DNA of 64,000 nt from Azorinus chamasolen (GCA_963576725.1 OY755239.1:62538953-62602952); one strand, 5' to 3'; numbered from the stretch's first letter, positions 20,286-30,083 are shown. Numbers and translations: made by a program. The notes: generated by a model from the sequence alone, not told the origin.

Positions 20286-20652
20286 TACAGTGCTCCCTCC
20301 CTACAACGGCCCTCTCAATAACGATTCCCTCCTTACAACAACGCATGTCACGGTTTCCGAAACAACAAGGCTCCAGAAACAACTTTTTTCTATAGTATTT
20401 TCTTTGTGCCTCTATCAAACCCTATGTTGTGACCATTCTTTAGAATCGTCACTTTGTGACGACTCCTAAGAGTGGTCATAACATAGGGTGTGATTGAGGC
20501 ATAACGGTTTTAGTTCTCGAAATATACCTTATCTGGGGATCTGCAAACAAGCTATTTATGTTTGATTTTCCCTCCCTATAACAACTCCCTCTGAACAACA
20601 CATACAATCTTCATATCCCAAAGGGTGTCGATGTAGAGAGGGAGCACTGTAT
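20286..20652. mobile_element. U pogo-like element carrying an F-type palindrome
   Basis: TA-CAGTGCTCCCTCCCTACAAC at the left and GTAGAGAGGGAGCACTG-TA at the right. The centre (20408-20502) is an F-like palindrome, AAACCCTATGTTGTGACC../..GGTCATAACATAGGGT, including CGTCACTTTGTGACG. Confidence 0.75.
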
Positions 20653-20669
20653 AGAAATTCAGTTCAAGA

Positions 20670-21135
20670 GGTAACCTTTTACATGATGTATATTCACTTA
20701 AGAAATAATGACATCATGAATATGTATTAGCTGAATTTTGGCCATGGCATGTGAACATGGCAGTATTAAGAATCAGATCTATATCAGTCCTTAAGCAAAC
20801 AGAGCAGATGACTCATATAGGAGAGCTCTGATCTGAGTCTATTCTGTTTACAAAGACATTAACCCTTCGCTTGCTATTCGCATCAATATACCTACCTGTA
20901 AATAGTGAAGACCCAGATGAGGCCGCTCCTACAGGAGCTGTCTCATCAGGGTCTGCACTATTTACAAGTTGATTGTGCAACCAGTGCACCCCACAGCAGT
21001 GATTTGCGCAGCGAAATACTTGTACACAGTGAAGATATATGTAATTATACAACAGGGCATGGGTAAAGAAGGAGAAATGTATTTTAAAATTCAGCAAGCG
21101 AAGGGTTAAAAAGTGTATTTATGGAGTAAAGTACT
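20670..21135 (+). mobile_element. C palindromic element interrupted by D
   Basis: Long arm GAAATAATGACATCATGAAT, core AGAGCAGATGACTC.., and right end AAGTGTATTTATGGAGTAAA after the D insertion. Confidence 0.7.
20859..21109 (-). mobile_element. D palindromic element nested in C
   Basis: TTAACCCTTCGCTTGCTATT to AGCAAGCGAAGGGTTAA. Core GGCCGCTCCTACAGGAGCTG is slightly asymmetric. Confidence 0.85.
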
Positions 21136-21190
21136 AAGAAAGAGCTGACGGCTTTAACCTTAATTTAAGAAATAATGACATCATGAATAT

Positions 21191-21452
21191 TTACCTCATA
21201 TAGGGCTATTTCTAGATCCTACCTCATTGAATAAATCTACTGAAAAGGAGCATTAACTAGAGAAAAGGAAAATTTTATAATTGTGTAGTTTTGGAACCAT
21301 TGTGATAAATAGAGCATTTATCACAATGGTTTCAGAAAGTGACTTTTACAAAGGCATCAAAAAATGGAGCAAATGCTCTATTTATCACAATGGTTTCAGA
21401 AAGTGACTTTTACAAAGGTGTCAAAAAGTGTCAATATGAGGGAATGGGTTAA
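21191..21452 (+). mobile_element. A palindromic element with duplicated right arm
   Basis: The core is collapsed to AGAGCATTTATCACAATGG. The run TTTATCACAATGGTTTCAGA..AAAGTGACTTTTACAAAGG occurs twice (about 21311 and 21380). Confidence 0.75.
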
Positions 21453-21556
21453 AGCAAACAAAGCAGCCTGATCAGACGACTCCTAAAGGAGCCATCTGAT
21501 TTGGGCCTACTCAGTTTGCAAATGCGTGAAAAGGTATTTACATGAGGGAAAAGGTT
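21453..21556 (+). mobile_element. B core and right end
   Basis: AGACGACTCC/GGAGCCATCT then GCGTGAAAAGG..GAGGGAAAAGGTTTA. The left half is missing; it abuts the A element. Confidence 0.6.
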
Positions 21557-21888
21557 TAAGTCTAAGAGCAATAAAACTAAACAAAATCGGCAAGAAACAA
21601 TGTATGACTGATACTATGCTATTATTGTTTGTGAACATTAGATGTTTCATTTTCACTCGTAGCTTGGATACTTCGGGAAAAAAAAACCAGCAGCATAAAT
21701 TTCTATCATACACTGAAACAAACAATTATCCTCTCCAGTGAAATTCTATCACACATTGAAACAAACAATTATCTTCCATCTAGTTATTTATTGTTGGGAA
21801 ATGCTCAATAAGAGGCAAACTGGAGATGATCATTACAGAGATTATTTGACAACAACAAAACAAATTGGTCTTTATTTTACCTAGGAGT
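21557..21888. other. Mostly unique, one 30-bp duplication
   Basis: TTCTATCATACACTGAAACA (about 21701) and TTCTATCACACATTGAAACA (about 21744), each followed by AACAATTATC, are 43 bp apart. Confidence 0.5.
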
Positions 21889-22012
21889 AGAGGGCAAGAC
21901 CTGCAAACAGTATCTAATACCATATTATCTATAATAAACACTGGTAAGCACTCCTGGCGGCCTCGTTACGGAGGGTAAGACATGCAAACTGTATATACTG
22001 TAAAATCTCTAA

Positions 22013-22370
22013 ACTAGAAAATTGTGTCTGTAAGACACAGTGATGCCCCCGTGTAGGTGCTTGCCTAGCTACACGTAAAATTTCCAAGTCATTTGACCTT
22101 GACCTTGGGCTTGCGGGCAGCATGGGCTGGGTGTGCAATGAAAGTATGAATGGTGTTTAAGGTGTATATGCAATTCCATGGCAATAGCCACAGTGGTTAG
22201 GGAGATATAAGACAATGTAAAAACTGTGACAAAAAACTGCACGTAAATGTGACAACCAACTGCACCTAAAAGTGTGACAGACGGACAGACAGACGGACGG
22301 ACGGACGGACAGACGGACGGACATGTGCAAAACATAATACCTCCGTCTATCGTCAACGGGGGCATAAAAA
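22013..22370 (+). mobile_element. Pearl/Helentron-like element V
   Basis: ACTAGAAAATTGTGTCTGTA start with subterminal GATGCCCCCGTG, a single unrepeated core, a run of GACGGACAGACGG (22278-22322), and the end CCGTCTATCGTCAACGGGGGCATAAAAA. The GGGGGCAT is the inverse of ATGCCCCC. Confidence 0.7.
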
Positions 22371-22430
22371 TGCTCCTGGGCGCCTTGGGGCAGTGGGTTA
22401 GGTCTGCAAACAATATATACCTTATTATTT

Positions 22431-22659
22431 TTAACCCATACCCTAATAGGCTATTTTTAGAGCCAAACTCTTTGAATAAATCTACCGAAAAGGAGCATTA
22501 ACTAGAGAAAAGGAAATTTTTAGAATTTTGTAGTTCTGAAACCATTGTGATAAATAGAGCATTTGCTCCATAGGAGCAAATGCTCTATTTATCACAATGG
22601 TTTCAAAAAGTGACTTTTACAGAGGGGTAGAAAAGCGTATTTATGGAGGAAAGTGTTAA
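22431..22659 (+). mobile_element. A palindromic element nested in the 78-bp array
   Basis: TTAACCCATACCCTAATAGG to GGAGGAAAGTGTTAA; core GAGCATTTGCTCCATAGGAGC. Confidence 0.8.
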
Positions 22660-22867
22660 TAAATGTTCCTGGGTGCCTTGAAGCAGAGGGTTAGGCCTGC
22701 AAACAATATGTACTGTTTTATCTCTAATACACACTAAAAAACACTCCTGAGGCCTCACGGTGGAGAGTAAGACATGTAAACAATAAATACTGCATTGTCT
22801 CTAATAAACGCACATGGGGGTAATAGAGCAGATGGTTAGGCCTGCAAACGGGGCAAACAGTATACTA

Positions 22868-24347
22868 TGTTTTATAATGGCATATGAAAACAGGACATAT
22901 TGGCTCAGGCAGATCTGTAGAATCAGATCAAACTAGAGGTTTTTGTCAAAAAAAACGGATGTCTCCCCTCTAATAAAAACAATATGTAAAGGGAAATCAC
23001 TAAAAACGTTATGGTCTTGATGAATGATACTTCCCCTCATTTTGCGTTTTTCACACTACATTTTTCAAGAAGAAAATGATAACAGCTAATAACTCCAAAA
23101 ATACTGATACCAGATTTATGGCCCTTGTGCATGACACTTACTTTCATCATGCTCTTTCCAGAAATAAAATGTCATTCCAATAGCATCAGTCGAACAGGAG
23201 TTATTGATCGGCCAAAACATGTAACAAAGGGCAATAACTCCAAAAGTATTGAAGCCAGAATTATGGCCCTTGTTCATGACACTTTCTCTCATCATGCTCT
23301 TTCCATGTATGAAGTTTCAATACGATGGCAAGAGCCATGTAGAGTTATCGTCCGAACAAGAAAGAATTAAACAAATGTACAAGGGGAAATAACTCTAAAT
23401 TTATTGAAACTCGAGTTAAGGATCTTATCCATGACACTTTCTCTTATCATGATCGTTCCATGTATGAAGTTTCACTCCAATGGCATGTGTCACATAGGAG
23501 TAATCATCCGGACAAAAAATTGTGATTTTTTTTACAAAGGGCAATAACTCCAATATTAGTGAAGCCAGAGTTATGGACCTTGTGCATGACACTTCCTCTC
23601 GTTATGATCTTTCCATATATGAAGTTTCAATCCAATGGCATGAGCCATATAGAAGTTATCGTCCGGACAAAAAAGTAGTATTTTTTTTTACAAAGGGCAA
23701 TAACGCCTATATTAGTGAAGCCAGAGTTATGTACCTTCTGCATGACACTTCCTCTCATTATGCTCTTTCCATATATGAAGTTTCAATCAACTGGCATCAG
23801 GCATATTGAAGTTATTGTCCGGACAAAAAATTATGATATATTTTACAAAGGGCAATAACTCCAATATTAGTGAAGCCAGAGTTATGGACATTGTGCATGA
23901 CACTTCCTATCGTCATGATCTTTCCATATATGAAGTTTCAATCCAATGGCATGAGCCATATAGGAGTTATGGTCCAGACAAAAAAGTGTGATTTTTTGTT
24001 ACAAAGGGCAATAACTCCAATATTAGTGAAGCCAGAGTTATGGACCTTGTGCATGACACTTCCTCTCATTATGCTCTTTCCATATATGAAGTTTCAATCA
24101 ACTGGCATCAGGCATATTGAAGTTATCGTCCGGACAAAAAGTGTGACAGACAGACGGACAGACGGACAGACAGACAACTCTCACGAAAACAATATGTCTC
24201 CCCCATATAAATATGGGGGGAGACATAATTATAGCATAAGCAAACAGAACAGACTATGATCAGACGGCTCCTATAGGTGCTTTCTGATATGGGTTTAACT
24301 GTTTGCCAAGGCTATAAATGCATACAAATTATGGAGTAAAGGGATAA
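22868..24347 (+). mobile_element. C palindromic element interrupted by G copy 2
   Basis: TATAATGGCATATGAAAACA..GTAGAATCAGATC before G; ATAGCATAAGCAAACAGAAC and core AGACGGCTCCTATAGGTGC after it. Confidence 0.7.
22930..24230 (+). mobile_element. Pearl/Helentron-like element G, copy 2
   Basis: Same 1.3-kb layout as copy 1: AACTAGAGGTTTTTGTCA start, about eight core units with the alternating GAGCCATATAGAAG and CAGGCATATTGAAG subtypes, a GACAGACGGACAG run (24144-24174), and the hairpin CCCCCATATAAATATGGGGGG. By eye the two copies differ at a few percent of sites. Confidence 0.75.
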
Positions 24348-24424
24348 TATAGATCTAATTCCACAGTTTGTGCCATGGTCAGAATTTCTCTTGTTCTTCA
24401 TACTTTTCACTTTCTTAGATCCAA

Positions 24425-24685
24425 ATGGCTTGTAAAGGTAATCAGGAACACACATTAATTAAAGTATGGCCGTTAATACTTGCACAAAAAGTTGTTTTTT
24501 TCTGCAAAAATCAAAATGTTACAGACGCTGCAGTATTCTTTGCATGGGAACAATGTTTTGAAAATCAAATTTCTGATATTTGGCATAAAATAGCGGGTCG
24601 AGAAGGGAAAGGATTAGATCTAACACTCTTTCTAGTGAGTAATTCAGTTGCAGTTGATATTTCGGCCGTTTCCCTCTATGCCTAG
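24425..24685 (+). CDS. 86-codon ORF, unknown, doubtful
   Basis: ATG follows a pyrimidine-rich TTTTCACTTTCTTAG. The frame (MACKGNQEHTLIKVWPLILA.., ..CKNQNVTDAAVFFAWEQCFE) ends at TAG. GTAATC after codon 4 could be a donor, in which case only a few codons are exon. The minus strand is also open here for more than 64 codons (..GKRPKYQLQLNYSLERVLDL..), so strand is unresolved. No domain recognised. Confidence 0.2.
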   Translation: MACKGNQEHTLIKVWPLILAQKVVFFCKNQNVTDAAVFFAWEQCFENQISDIWHKIAGREGKGLDLTLFLVSNSVAVDISAVSLYA

Positions 24686-24814
24686 CAAACTGACCATCTG
24701 GAGTTGCTTTCAAAGTTATAGCTGTGATTATTACCTAATCGCTTGCATAAGGTCATCCGACACGCATTTCTTTATTCATTGAGTATCCTCTGGCAGAATA
24801 ATTTCATTCATATT

Positions 24815-25060
24815 ATGGTCACGTGATTTCACCTTGAGTCTAATATTTGTATATTCGTGCGCACTTCTTACACGTAGCTATATTTTGTGGACTTTCTTAC
24901 ACATACTAAACCAAAGCTAATGCTACGAAGCCTTTTAATGTCAGAAATAGTATACCTTGATTGTTTTGAATCTATCCAATGCACGCCAATAGCTTGTACT
25001 ACACTGCCATGCGGAATGCGGCTGTCAGGTCGGCGAGAGTAGCATGTGGCCGATGCAAGA
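24815..25060. promoter_or_regulatory. Possible promoter-like cluster
   Basis: A palindromic E-box GTCACGTGAT (24818-24827), two CCAAT boxes ten bases apart (24976-24980 and 24986-24990), and a short GC-richer stretch with CpGs (GCGGCTGTCAGGTCGGCGAG, about 25018). Motif presence only. Confidence 0.2.
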
Positions 25061-25242
25061 ATACACCTATAACTTTGTTTTCATTTGCTTAGGCAAAGAA
25101 TATAAAAACATTTCTCTAATTTGTTTTTCATTTCTCTTCAAACATACAATGAGACTGTCTAAACAATCTGAATTCTGACGAAATGTTATGTTATCCAAAT
25201 TGTTTGCGTAGGTTAATGTAGGTTCACTGCTAGCCTGCAGAC

Positions 25243-25468
25243 TTAACCCTTTCCCTGTTGAATATTAATGTAAGAAATAATGACATCATGAATATATATT
25301 AGCTGAATTTTTATAATGACTTAGGCACACAGGCTGTTTCAGTATTGGTAGAAACTGTATGGTCAGATCTGTAATAATTTCATAAGCATATACATGTAGG
25401 AGCCATCTGATCTGGGTCTACTCTGTTTGTAAAGCTGTGAAAAGGCAATTGTATGAAAGAAGGATTAA
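25243..25468 (+). mobile_element. B2 palindromic element, one core arm lost
   Basis: TTAACCCTTTCCCTGTTG to GAAAGAAGGATTAA; the core keeps only GTAGGAGCCATCTGATCTGG. Confidence 0.75.
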
Positions 25469-25893
25469 CCCTTTCCTTCATATTTTTTTTACAAATACAA
25501 ATATTTTATTAAGCATTAAGCAAAACACGTTGCTTTTAGCCATCAGAAAACATCTACACATAGTGAAAATACATGATAAGTAATACATGTACAATGAACA
25601 AGGTAGATAAGTCAAAATGTTTCGGAAGAGTTGCCGTTATTGTGAAGAACGTATTTCATATAATTGCTTTTTCATGTCTTTTAAACAGAGTAGACCCAGA
25701 TCAGATGGCTACTATAGGAGCTGTCTGATTTGGGTCTGCTCTGTTTGCTTTTGACATGATATAGATCTGATTCTACAGCTTTTGTCAACGCAAACAAAAA
25801 AATCCTTGAAAAGTTTACATTATAAAAGTTCAGCTAATAAATATTCATGATGTCATTATTTCTTAAATGAATGTTGAACAGGGAAAGAGTTAA
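25465..25893 (-). mobile_element. B2 palindromic element carrying a retroposed insert
   Basis: Starts TTAACCCTTTCCTTCATAT and, after the insert, continues with core AGATGGCTACTATAGGAGC and ends ACAGGGAAAGAGTTAA. Confidence 0.75.
25484..25654 (-). mobile_element. 171-bp retroposed 3' end (poly(A), AATAAA)
   Basis: On the minus strand, TGCTTAATAAAATATTTG is followed 10-15 nt later by a run of eight A. A 7-bp target duplication TTCATAT flanks the insert (25477-25483, 25655-25661). It is a 5'-truncated LINE or processed mRNA 3' UTR; the source is not recognised. Confidence 0.65.
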
Positions 25894-25918
25894 AAGCTTG
25901 ATCATCAAATGGTCTTAC

Positions 25919-26073
25919 CTGGCTGTTGGTACCTGGTTCAGCATACCATTGAGGACATATGTGAAATCTGCTGCTCCGTCTTTCAACAACTGAATCCATT
26001 GTTGGCAGGCATGACGGGCTACTGCATGCTGGGATACTGATGTGTACTGCCATAGAGAGGTCACTTCTGGGAA
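25919..26073 (-). CDS. Internal exon of an unidentified gene
   Basis: A 155-nt minus-strand exon. The 3' splice site is CTTGTTATAG, the donor CAG followed by GTAAGA (25913-25918). One frame is open throughout: 51 codons starting FPEVTSLWQYTSVSQHAVAR, then HACQQWIQLLKDGAADFTYV. Entry phase 0 matches the exit phase of the exon at 28156-28230 (intron 2,082 bp); exit phase 2. An alternative acceptor eight bases inside (CCCAG) would break the phase, which decides the start. The make-up is a helical, soluble protein, possibly a helical-repeat protein, but I recognise no family. The exon is free of repeats and the neighbouring TTAA element stops 25 bases short of it. Confidence 0.6.
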
Positions 26074-26183
26074 CTATAACAAGTTATGAGGCATGTGAAG
26101 AAGAATTGTTTAACCCTTTCCATATATTGACTACTTTTGCAAACAGAGTAGATCTAGATCAGGCAGCTCCTGTTTAGAGACCT
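26074..26183 (-). mobile_element. Intron with a C element fragment
   Basis: TTTAACCCTTTCCATATATTG at 26110 then GCAAACAGAGTAGATCTAGATC and half a core. Confidence 0.5.
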
Positions 26184-27640
26184 GTCTGGCTAACTGCTAG
26201 ACCTTTCCTCATTTAGTTTAGATTACATACTAGTATTCTGGCTAACTGCTAGCCATTTCCTTGTTTAGTTAAGATTACATAATTATTCTGGCAGGTTTTA
26301 TTAGCGACAATATATATTTCGCGCTAATTCGCGAATGCGTTGCCCCGCGAATTCAATATTTTCGCTAATAAATCAGTAACAAGTATAAAAAGGAGTAACG
26401 TCTGAAATCGGTATATCCGGAATATGGTCAGATTTATCACGTCGTCGTCCATGTGTTTTCTGCATTGATAGCATTCTTCGTTCAACACAAATGTTGGATG
26501 AAGTGTATTGCTTACATATATTTGTTTAGTGAACAAAAAAGTGTTTAAATAAAAAATACAGACCGAAAAATGGAAGAATGTTTCTCTGCTTCATTGATCT
26601 CCGTGAAAAGGGAAGTAACTCTTATATACATACATGTATGCATGTACGGCAAGTGGTAAATTGTCGTAGATAACATCTGGTTGTTTTTGTACAATTACGG
26701 AATTTTGAAACAGGTTTGATTCTATTTGTTTGTAAAAAAGAATTCACTCATTTTGACTATTGAATACCGGCTTATGCCAAGCAGCGTTTAACAGATCAAC
26801 ACGTATACATACACAAACTTGTCAATTTGTTTTCAAACGTTTACCGTCCAAGTCTCAATAGGGGCACTGATTTAACCTTTAGCCTCATAATGGACAAATC
26901 GTGATAACCATTTCTTTTGCAGACAGTTTTGATCCAAATAAGACCCCGAAGTAATAAATAAGTAGTAACTTTGTTGCTTACATTTATACCATTTCATCAG
27001 TAGACCGGTGTGTCACGCTGTGCCATACATCCGAGTTTTGGGTAAAGTTCTCAAAACAAATACAAAATTGAATACTGGTAAATACAGGCCTTAACGCATG
27101 CTATAAATTATCGACTGATAACCCCTAAATTGCCGACGGCAGTTACATACATTCGGCAGAAATTGATTCTTTGCCCTTTTTACAGCGTTCGACAGAGTTT
27201 TATACGAGTCTATTTCCGTTAAGTTAATTTAGCGAGATGGACGCCGTAGTGAAATCATCATGACGAGAATTAATACAAAATCACATTTACGCGAAATAAT
27301 CATGACGCGAATATTACCTGTTTTACAGTAATTGCTAGCCATTTCCTCTGATTATTTAGTTTAGATTACATATTCTGGCTAATTGCTGGCCATTTCCTCA
27401 TTTAGTTTAGATTACATATTCTGGCTAACTGTGCTAGCCATTTCCTCATTTAGTTTAGATTATAATTATATTCTGGCTAACTGCTAGATGTTTACTCATC
27501 TAGTTTAGATTACAAATTCTGGCTAATTGCAAGACCTTTCCTCATTTAGTTTAGATTATATATTCTGGCTAGATGTTTTCTCATTTAGTTTAGATTACAT
27601 ATTCTGGCTAATGTCCAGTGAAGTTACGTCTACATTAGCC
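26184..27640. repeat. About 46-bp minisatellite split by a 1-kb insertion
   Basis: Units of TCTGGCTAACTGCTAGCCAT then TTCCTCATTTAGTTTAGATTACATAT: two units at 26184-26285, a broken one at 26286, and about seven more from 27331. Plus-strand translation gives a false FSLDYIFWL repeat. Confidence 0.85.
26291..27330. mobile_element. 1-kb DNA-transposon-like insertion in the minisatellite
   Basis: Left end CAGGTTTTATTAGCGACAAT; right end CGCGAATATTACCTGTTTTACAG. Both ends carry TTCGCG/CGCGAA motifs in inverted arrangement. Inside, a minus frame (HPTFVLNEECYQCRKHMDDD.., 26324-26536) may be a remnant of a coding part; no transposase motif seen. Superfamily unresolved. Confidence 0.5.
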
Positions 27641-28115
27641 ATTTACTTCATATTTATAAATGCCTTATTATGCTTTTGTAAACAGAACAGACCCAGATCA
27701 GATGGCTCTTGATCAGGGTCTTAGCTCTGTGTATACTTATCAAATTATAACAGATCTGACTTTACAGTTTCTGCCACTTTCTGTGTTTCTTAACTTCTTA
27801 TGCATCTTATTGACCCTTTCCCTCATATAAACGTGTTTTCACGCATTTGCAAACAGAGTAGACCCAGATCAGATGGCTCCTAGAGGAGCCGTCTGATCAG
27901 GGTCTACTTTGTTTGCCAAAAGAATATAGATAGATCTGTTTCTTTGCTTTTTAAAATGTCTACAATGTTCCACCTTCGATCATATTTCTTTATAACTATT
28001 TTGTTAATGAATATTCAGCATGTATTGAAATTTGGCCAAAATACAGAATAGGGAAAGGGTTAGTAGCCATGTTATAATTATTTTTTATATGAATATTCAT
28101 GGAGTAAGAAGTTAA
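27641..28115 (-). mobile_element. C palindromic element interrupted by B
   Basis: AATGCCTTATTATGCTTTTG..AGATGGCTCTTGATCAGG (core mostly deleted) before the insertion and GAATATTCATGGAGTAAG after it. Confidence 0.65.
27809..28063 (-). mobile_element. B palindromic element nested in C
   Basis: TTGACCCTTTCCCTC to GAATAGGGAAAGGGTTAG; core AGATGGCTCCTAGAGGAGCCGTCT. Confidence 0.8.
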
Positions 28116-28155
28116 GATGTTTGACAAATTATTTCTTCCACTTTGTGTTTCTTAC

Positions 28156-28230
28156 CTCTGTTGTGGCTGTTGTTAAGCAGCTTGCCTTCGCCAACTTCTT
28201 CCTAACATCACTCACCACCTTGTCCAAAGC
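28156..28230 (-). CDS. Internal exon of an unidentified gene
   Basis: A 75-nt minus-strand exon with textbook sites: acceptor TTTTGTCTTGCAG immediately upstream and donor GAG followed by GTAAGA (28150-28155). Only one frame lacks stops: 25 codons, ALDKVVSDVRKKLAKASCLT then TATTE. Phase 0 at both ends, joining in frame to 25919-26073. The first half reads as a basic amphipathic helix. No family recognised. It lies between a C element (ends 28115) and a B element (starts 28266), neither touching the splice sites. Confidence 0.65.
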
Positions 28231-28265
28231 CTGCAAGACAAAATGACAACAAAGTCAATCACCTC

Positions 28266-28493
28266 TTAACCCTTTCCCTGTTCTATGTTTATTTCAAATT
28301 TTAATGTCTTTTGAATATTCATGGCAAAACGGTTATAATGAAATATGGAAGGTAGAACATTGTAGCCATTTTAGAAAATAAAGAAACAGATCTATCAAAG
28401 TCCATAAGCAAACAGAGTAGACCCTGGTCATAGATCTGGGTCTACTCTGCTTGCAAATGTGTGAAAACACGTTTCTATGTTGGAAAGGGTTAA
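28266..28493 (+). mobile_element. B palindromic element, core collapsed
   Basis: TTAACCCTTTCCCTGTTC to TTGGAAAGGGTTAA; the core palindrome is reduced to GACCCTGGTCATAGATCTGG. Confidence 0.8.
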
Positions 28494-28635
28494 CTAGCTC
28501 AGTCTGTACCAAGGTAAGTTCAAAGAGCTCCGTGTCTCAACTGGTTACAGACTCTTAAACAGTCTGATCCGATAACTGTGTTTCAACACTCGGTTAAATG
28601 GAAGAAAAATCTAGAGAGGACAAAAATAAGAATTA
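28494..28635. other. Unique intronic DNA
   Basis: A plus-strand donor-like CCAAGGTAAGT lies at about 28508 with no exon visible. Confidence 0.4.
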
Positions 28636-28950
28636 TTAACCCTTTATCTCAAAGATACACAATTTGATTGCAAACAAAGTAGACCCAGATCAGATGGGCC
28701 TGCTGAGATGGCTCCTGCAGCAGCTATTTGATCAGGGTCTGCTCTGCTTGCTTATGGAGTTATATAGATACAGTAACTCGAGGGCTTAGTGCAAAACTAT
28801 TGTAACTCCTTCACAAAGTGAAGGAGTTACAATAGTTTCGTACCAAGCCCTCGTACTCCTGATAGAAAGAAAATCCTGTGTTCAAACGCCAATAATTAAT
28901 ATTCATGATGTCATTTTTCTTACATGAATATTCATGAGGTAAAGGGTTAA
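28636..28950 (-). mobile_element. C palindromic element carrying foldback R
   Basis: TTAACCCTTTATCTCAAAG to ATGAGGTAAAGGGTTAA; core AGATGGCTCCTGCAGCAGC. Confidence 0.75.
28779..28853. mobile_element. R: 75-bp foldback, copy 1
   Basis: CGAGGGCTTAGTGCAAAACT..ATTGTAACTCCTTCAC and its inverse. A nearly perfect stem around AAGTG. Copy 2 is at 41761. Confidence 0.8.
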
Positions 28951-28994
28951 AAGTAGACATTTACATGTACTTTAAAGTTATTGTCTGCATTGTC

Positions 28995-29238
28995 CTCTAC
29001 TCTATGAATATTCATGAAAGAAATGATGACATCATGAATATATATTAGTTTAAACCTTATAATAGCATATTTGGCACAGGAATCTTGGTCATGGCAGAAA
29101 AGTGCAGAATCATATCTATATCATATCAAAAGCAAACAGAGCAGATCCTGATCAGACAGCTCCTATAGGAGCTGTCTGATCTGGGTCTACTCTGTTTGCA
29201 AAGGCGTAGAAAGGCGTATTTATGGAAGAAAGGGTTAA
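28995..29238 (+). mobile_element. C palindromic element
   Basis: TCTACTCTATGAATATTC to TGGAAGAAAGGGTTAA; core AGACAGCTCCTATAGGAGCTGTCT is perfectly symmetric. Confidence 0.75.
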
Positions 29239-29365
29239 CCCTTTAAACACTGAATTTTTCAAAGTGTAATAGTCCACCAATGTTTGTTGGTAGAGTCCAT
29301 TCAGTATGAAAGGGTAACATTTGCTAGAGGAGTTTGAATGGCAAACAGTGCAGACCCAGATCACA
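29235..29365 (+). mobile_element. P element, right half replaced
   Basis: TTAACCCTTTAAACACTGAA..CATTCAGTATGAAAGGGTAA.. then GCAAACAGTGCAGACCCAGATCA, cut by a Helentron-type tail. Confidence 0.55.
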
Positions 29366-29453
29366 GGATGGCAACAACAACAAATTACAAAGCGGACACC
29401 AGAGTTACAACAACAGCTCTTTTTTTTTCTTCGAAAAGCAGATGAGCTAAAAA
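29366..29453 (+). mobile_element. Helentron-type 3' tail
   Basis: GCAACAACAACAAATTAC..GAGTTACAACAACAGCTC..TTCTTCGAAAAGCAGATGAG then CTAAAA. The same tail occurs at 2345-2457. Confidence 0.4.
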
Positions 29454-29667
29454 CTTACAATTATGCAATTCCTCTACAACTTTAATATTTGCATTCTAAC
29501 AGATGTAAATTGCCTAAGACTGACATTTATTATGTTAAATTTTACTTTTGACACTTCCAATGCATAATCCCCATAACATAATTATATCAATCATAATTTT
29601 ATTTAATCTGTGTAGCAAGCAATTTGGTTAATTCAAACGCTAAAAATTTTGCCACGGATTCCAATAC
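29454..29667. other. A+T-rich unique DNA
   Basis: No supportable feature. A 20-codon minus frame at the right edge is too short to call. Confidence 0.4.
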
Positions 29668-29820
29668 TTAACCCATTCCCTCATATTGACGCCTTTTGAC
29701 GCCTCTGCAAATGCTCTATTTTTCACAATGGTTTCAAAACTACATGTACACAATTCTAAAAGTTTCCTTTTCTGTTGTAAATGCTCCTTATTGGTAGATT
29801 TATTCAAAGAGGTTGAGTCT
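29668..29820 (-). mobile_element. A palindromic element, truncated
   Basis: TTAACCCATTCCCTCAT; one core arm lost (CTCTGCAAATGCTCTATTTT). Cut at GAGTCT by element L. Confidence 0.7.
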
Positions 29821-29994
29821 AACAAGAGGGCCAGAATGGCCCTGACATCGCTCACCAGACAATAAGAGGAGAAGATTTTCAAAGTTCTCACTATATGTTT
29901 CTATTGAAAACTTTACACCCCAGGGGCGGTGCCAATTTTGACCCCAGGGACACAATTTATATAACTTTTGTAGAGGACCTGAACATGATGCTAA

Positions 29995-30083
29995 AAGAAT
30001 GTAGTGAAAGAATGGATAGAGCATTAGACCACTGGAACTTGTATTCTTCGGATGCTAGAGGCGGATTCTCCCACCACTAATGA
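29995..30083 (+). mobile_element. tRNA-like SINE head fragment
   Basis: TAGTGAAAGAATGGATAGAG..CATTAGACCACTGG resembles a polymerase III A-box region; GGCGGATTCTCCCACC a degraded B box. No tail recognised. Confidence 0.35.

Larger units (their letters stand above)
21889..22866. repeat. 78-bp tandem array interrupted by two elements
   Basis: Six units marked by GGGTAAGACCTGCAAACAGT..ATTATCTCTAATAAACACTCC..TGGCGGCCT begin at about 21889, 21972, 22394, 22689, 22767 and 22834. Unit 2 is split by V and unit 3 by an A element; removing both restores near-regular spacing. Confidence 0.75.
24348..25242. other. 900-bp unique region
   Basis: 24348-24400 is a C long-arm remnant. The rest is single-copy, with the open frame at 24425 and promoter-like motifs at 24815-25060. 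Confidence 0.4.

Noticed and set aside
24425..24713. Confident gene on either strand
   Set aside because: Both strands are open; no homology recognised, so strand cannot be decided.
29454..29667. Short minus frame ESVAKFLAFELTKLLATQIK as an exon
   Set aside because: Twenty codons with no donor and a TE at its 5' side in genomic order; expected by chance.
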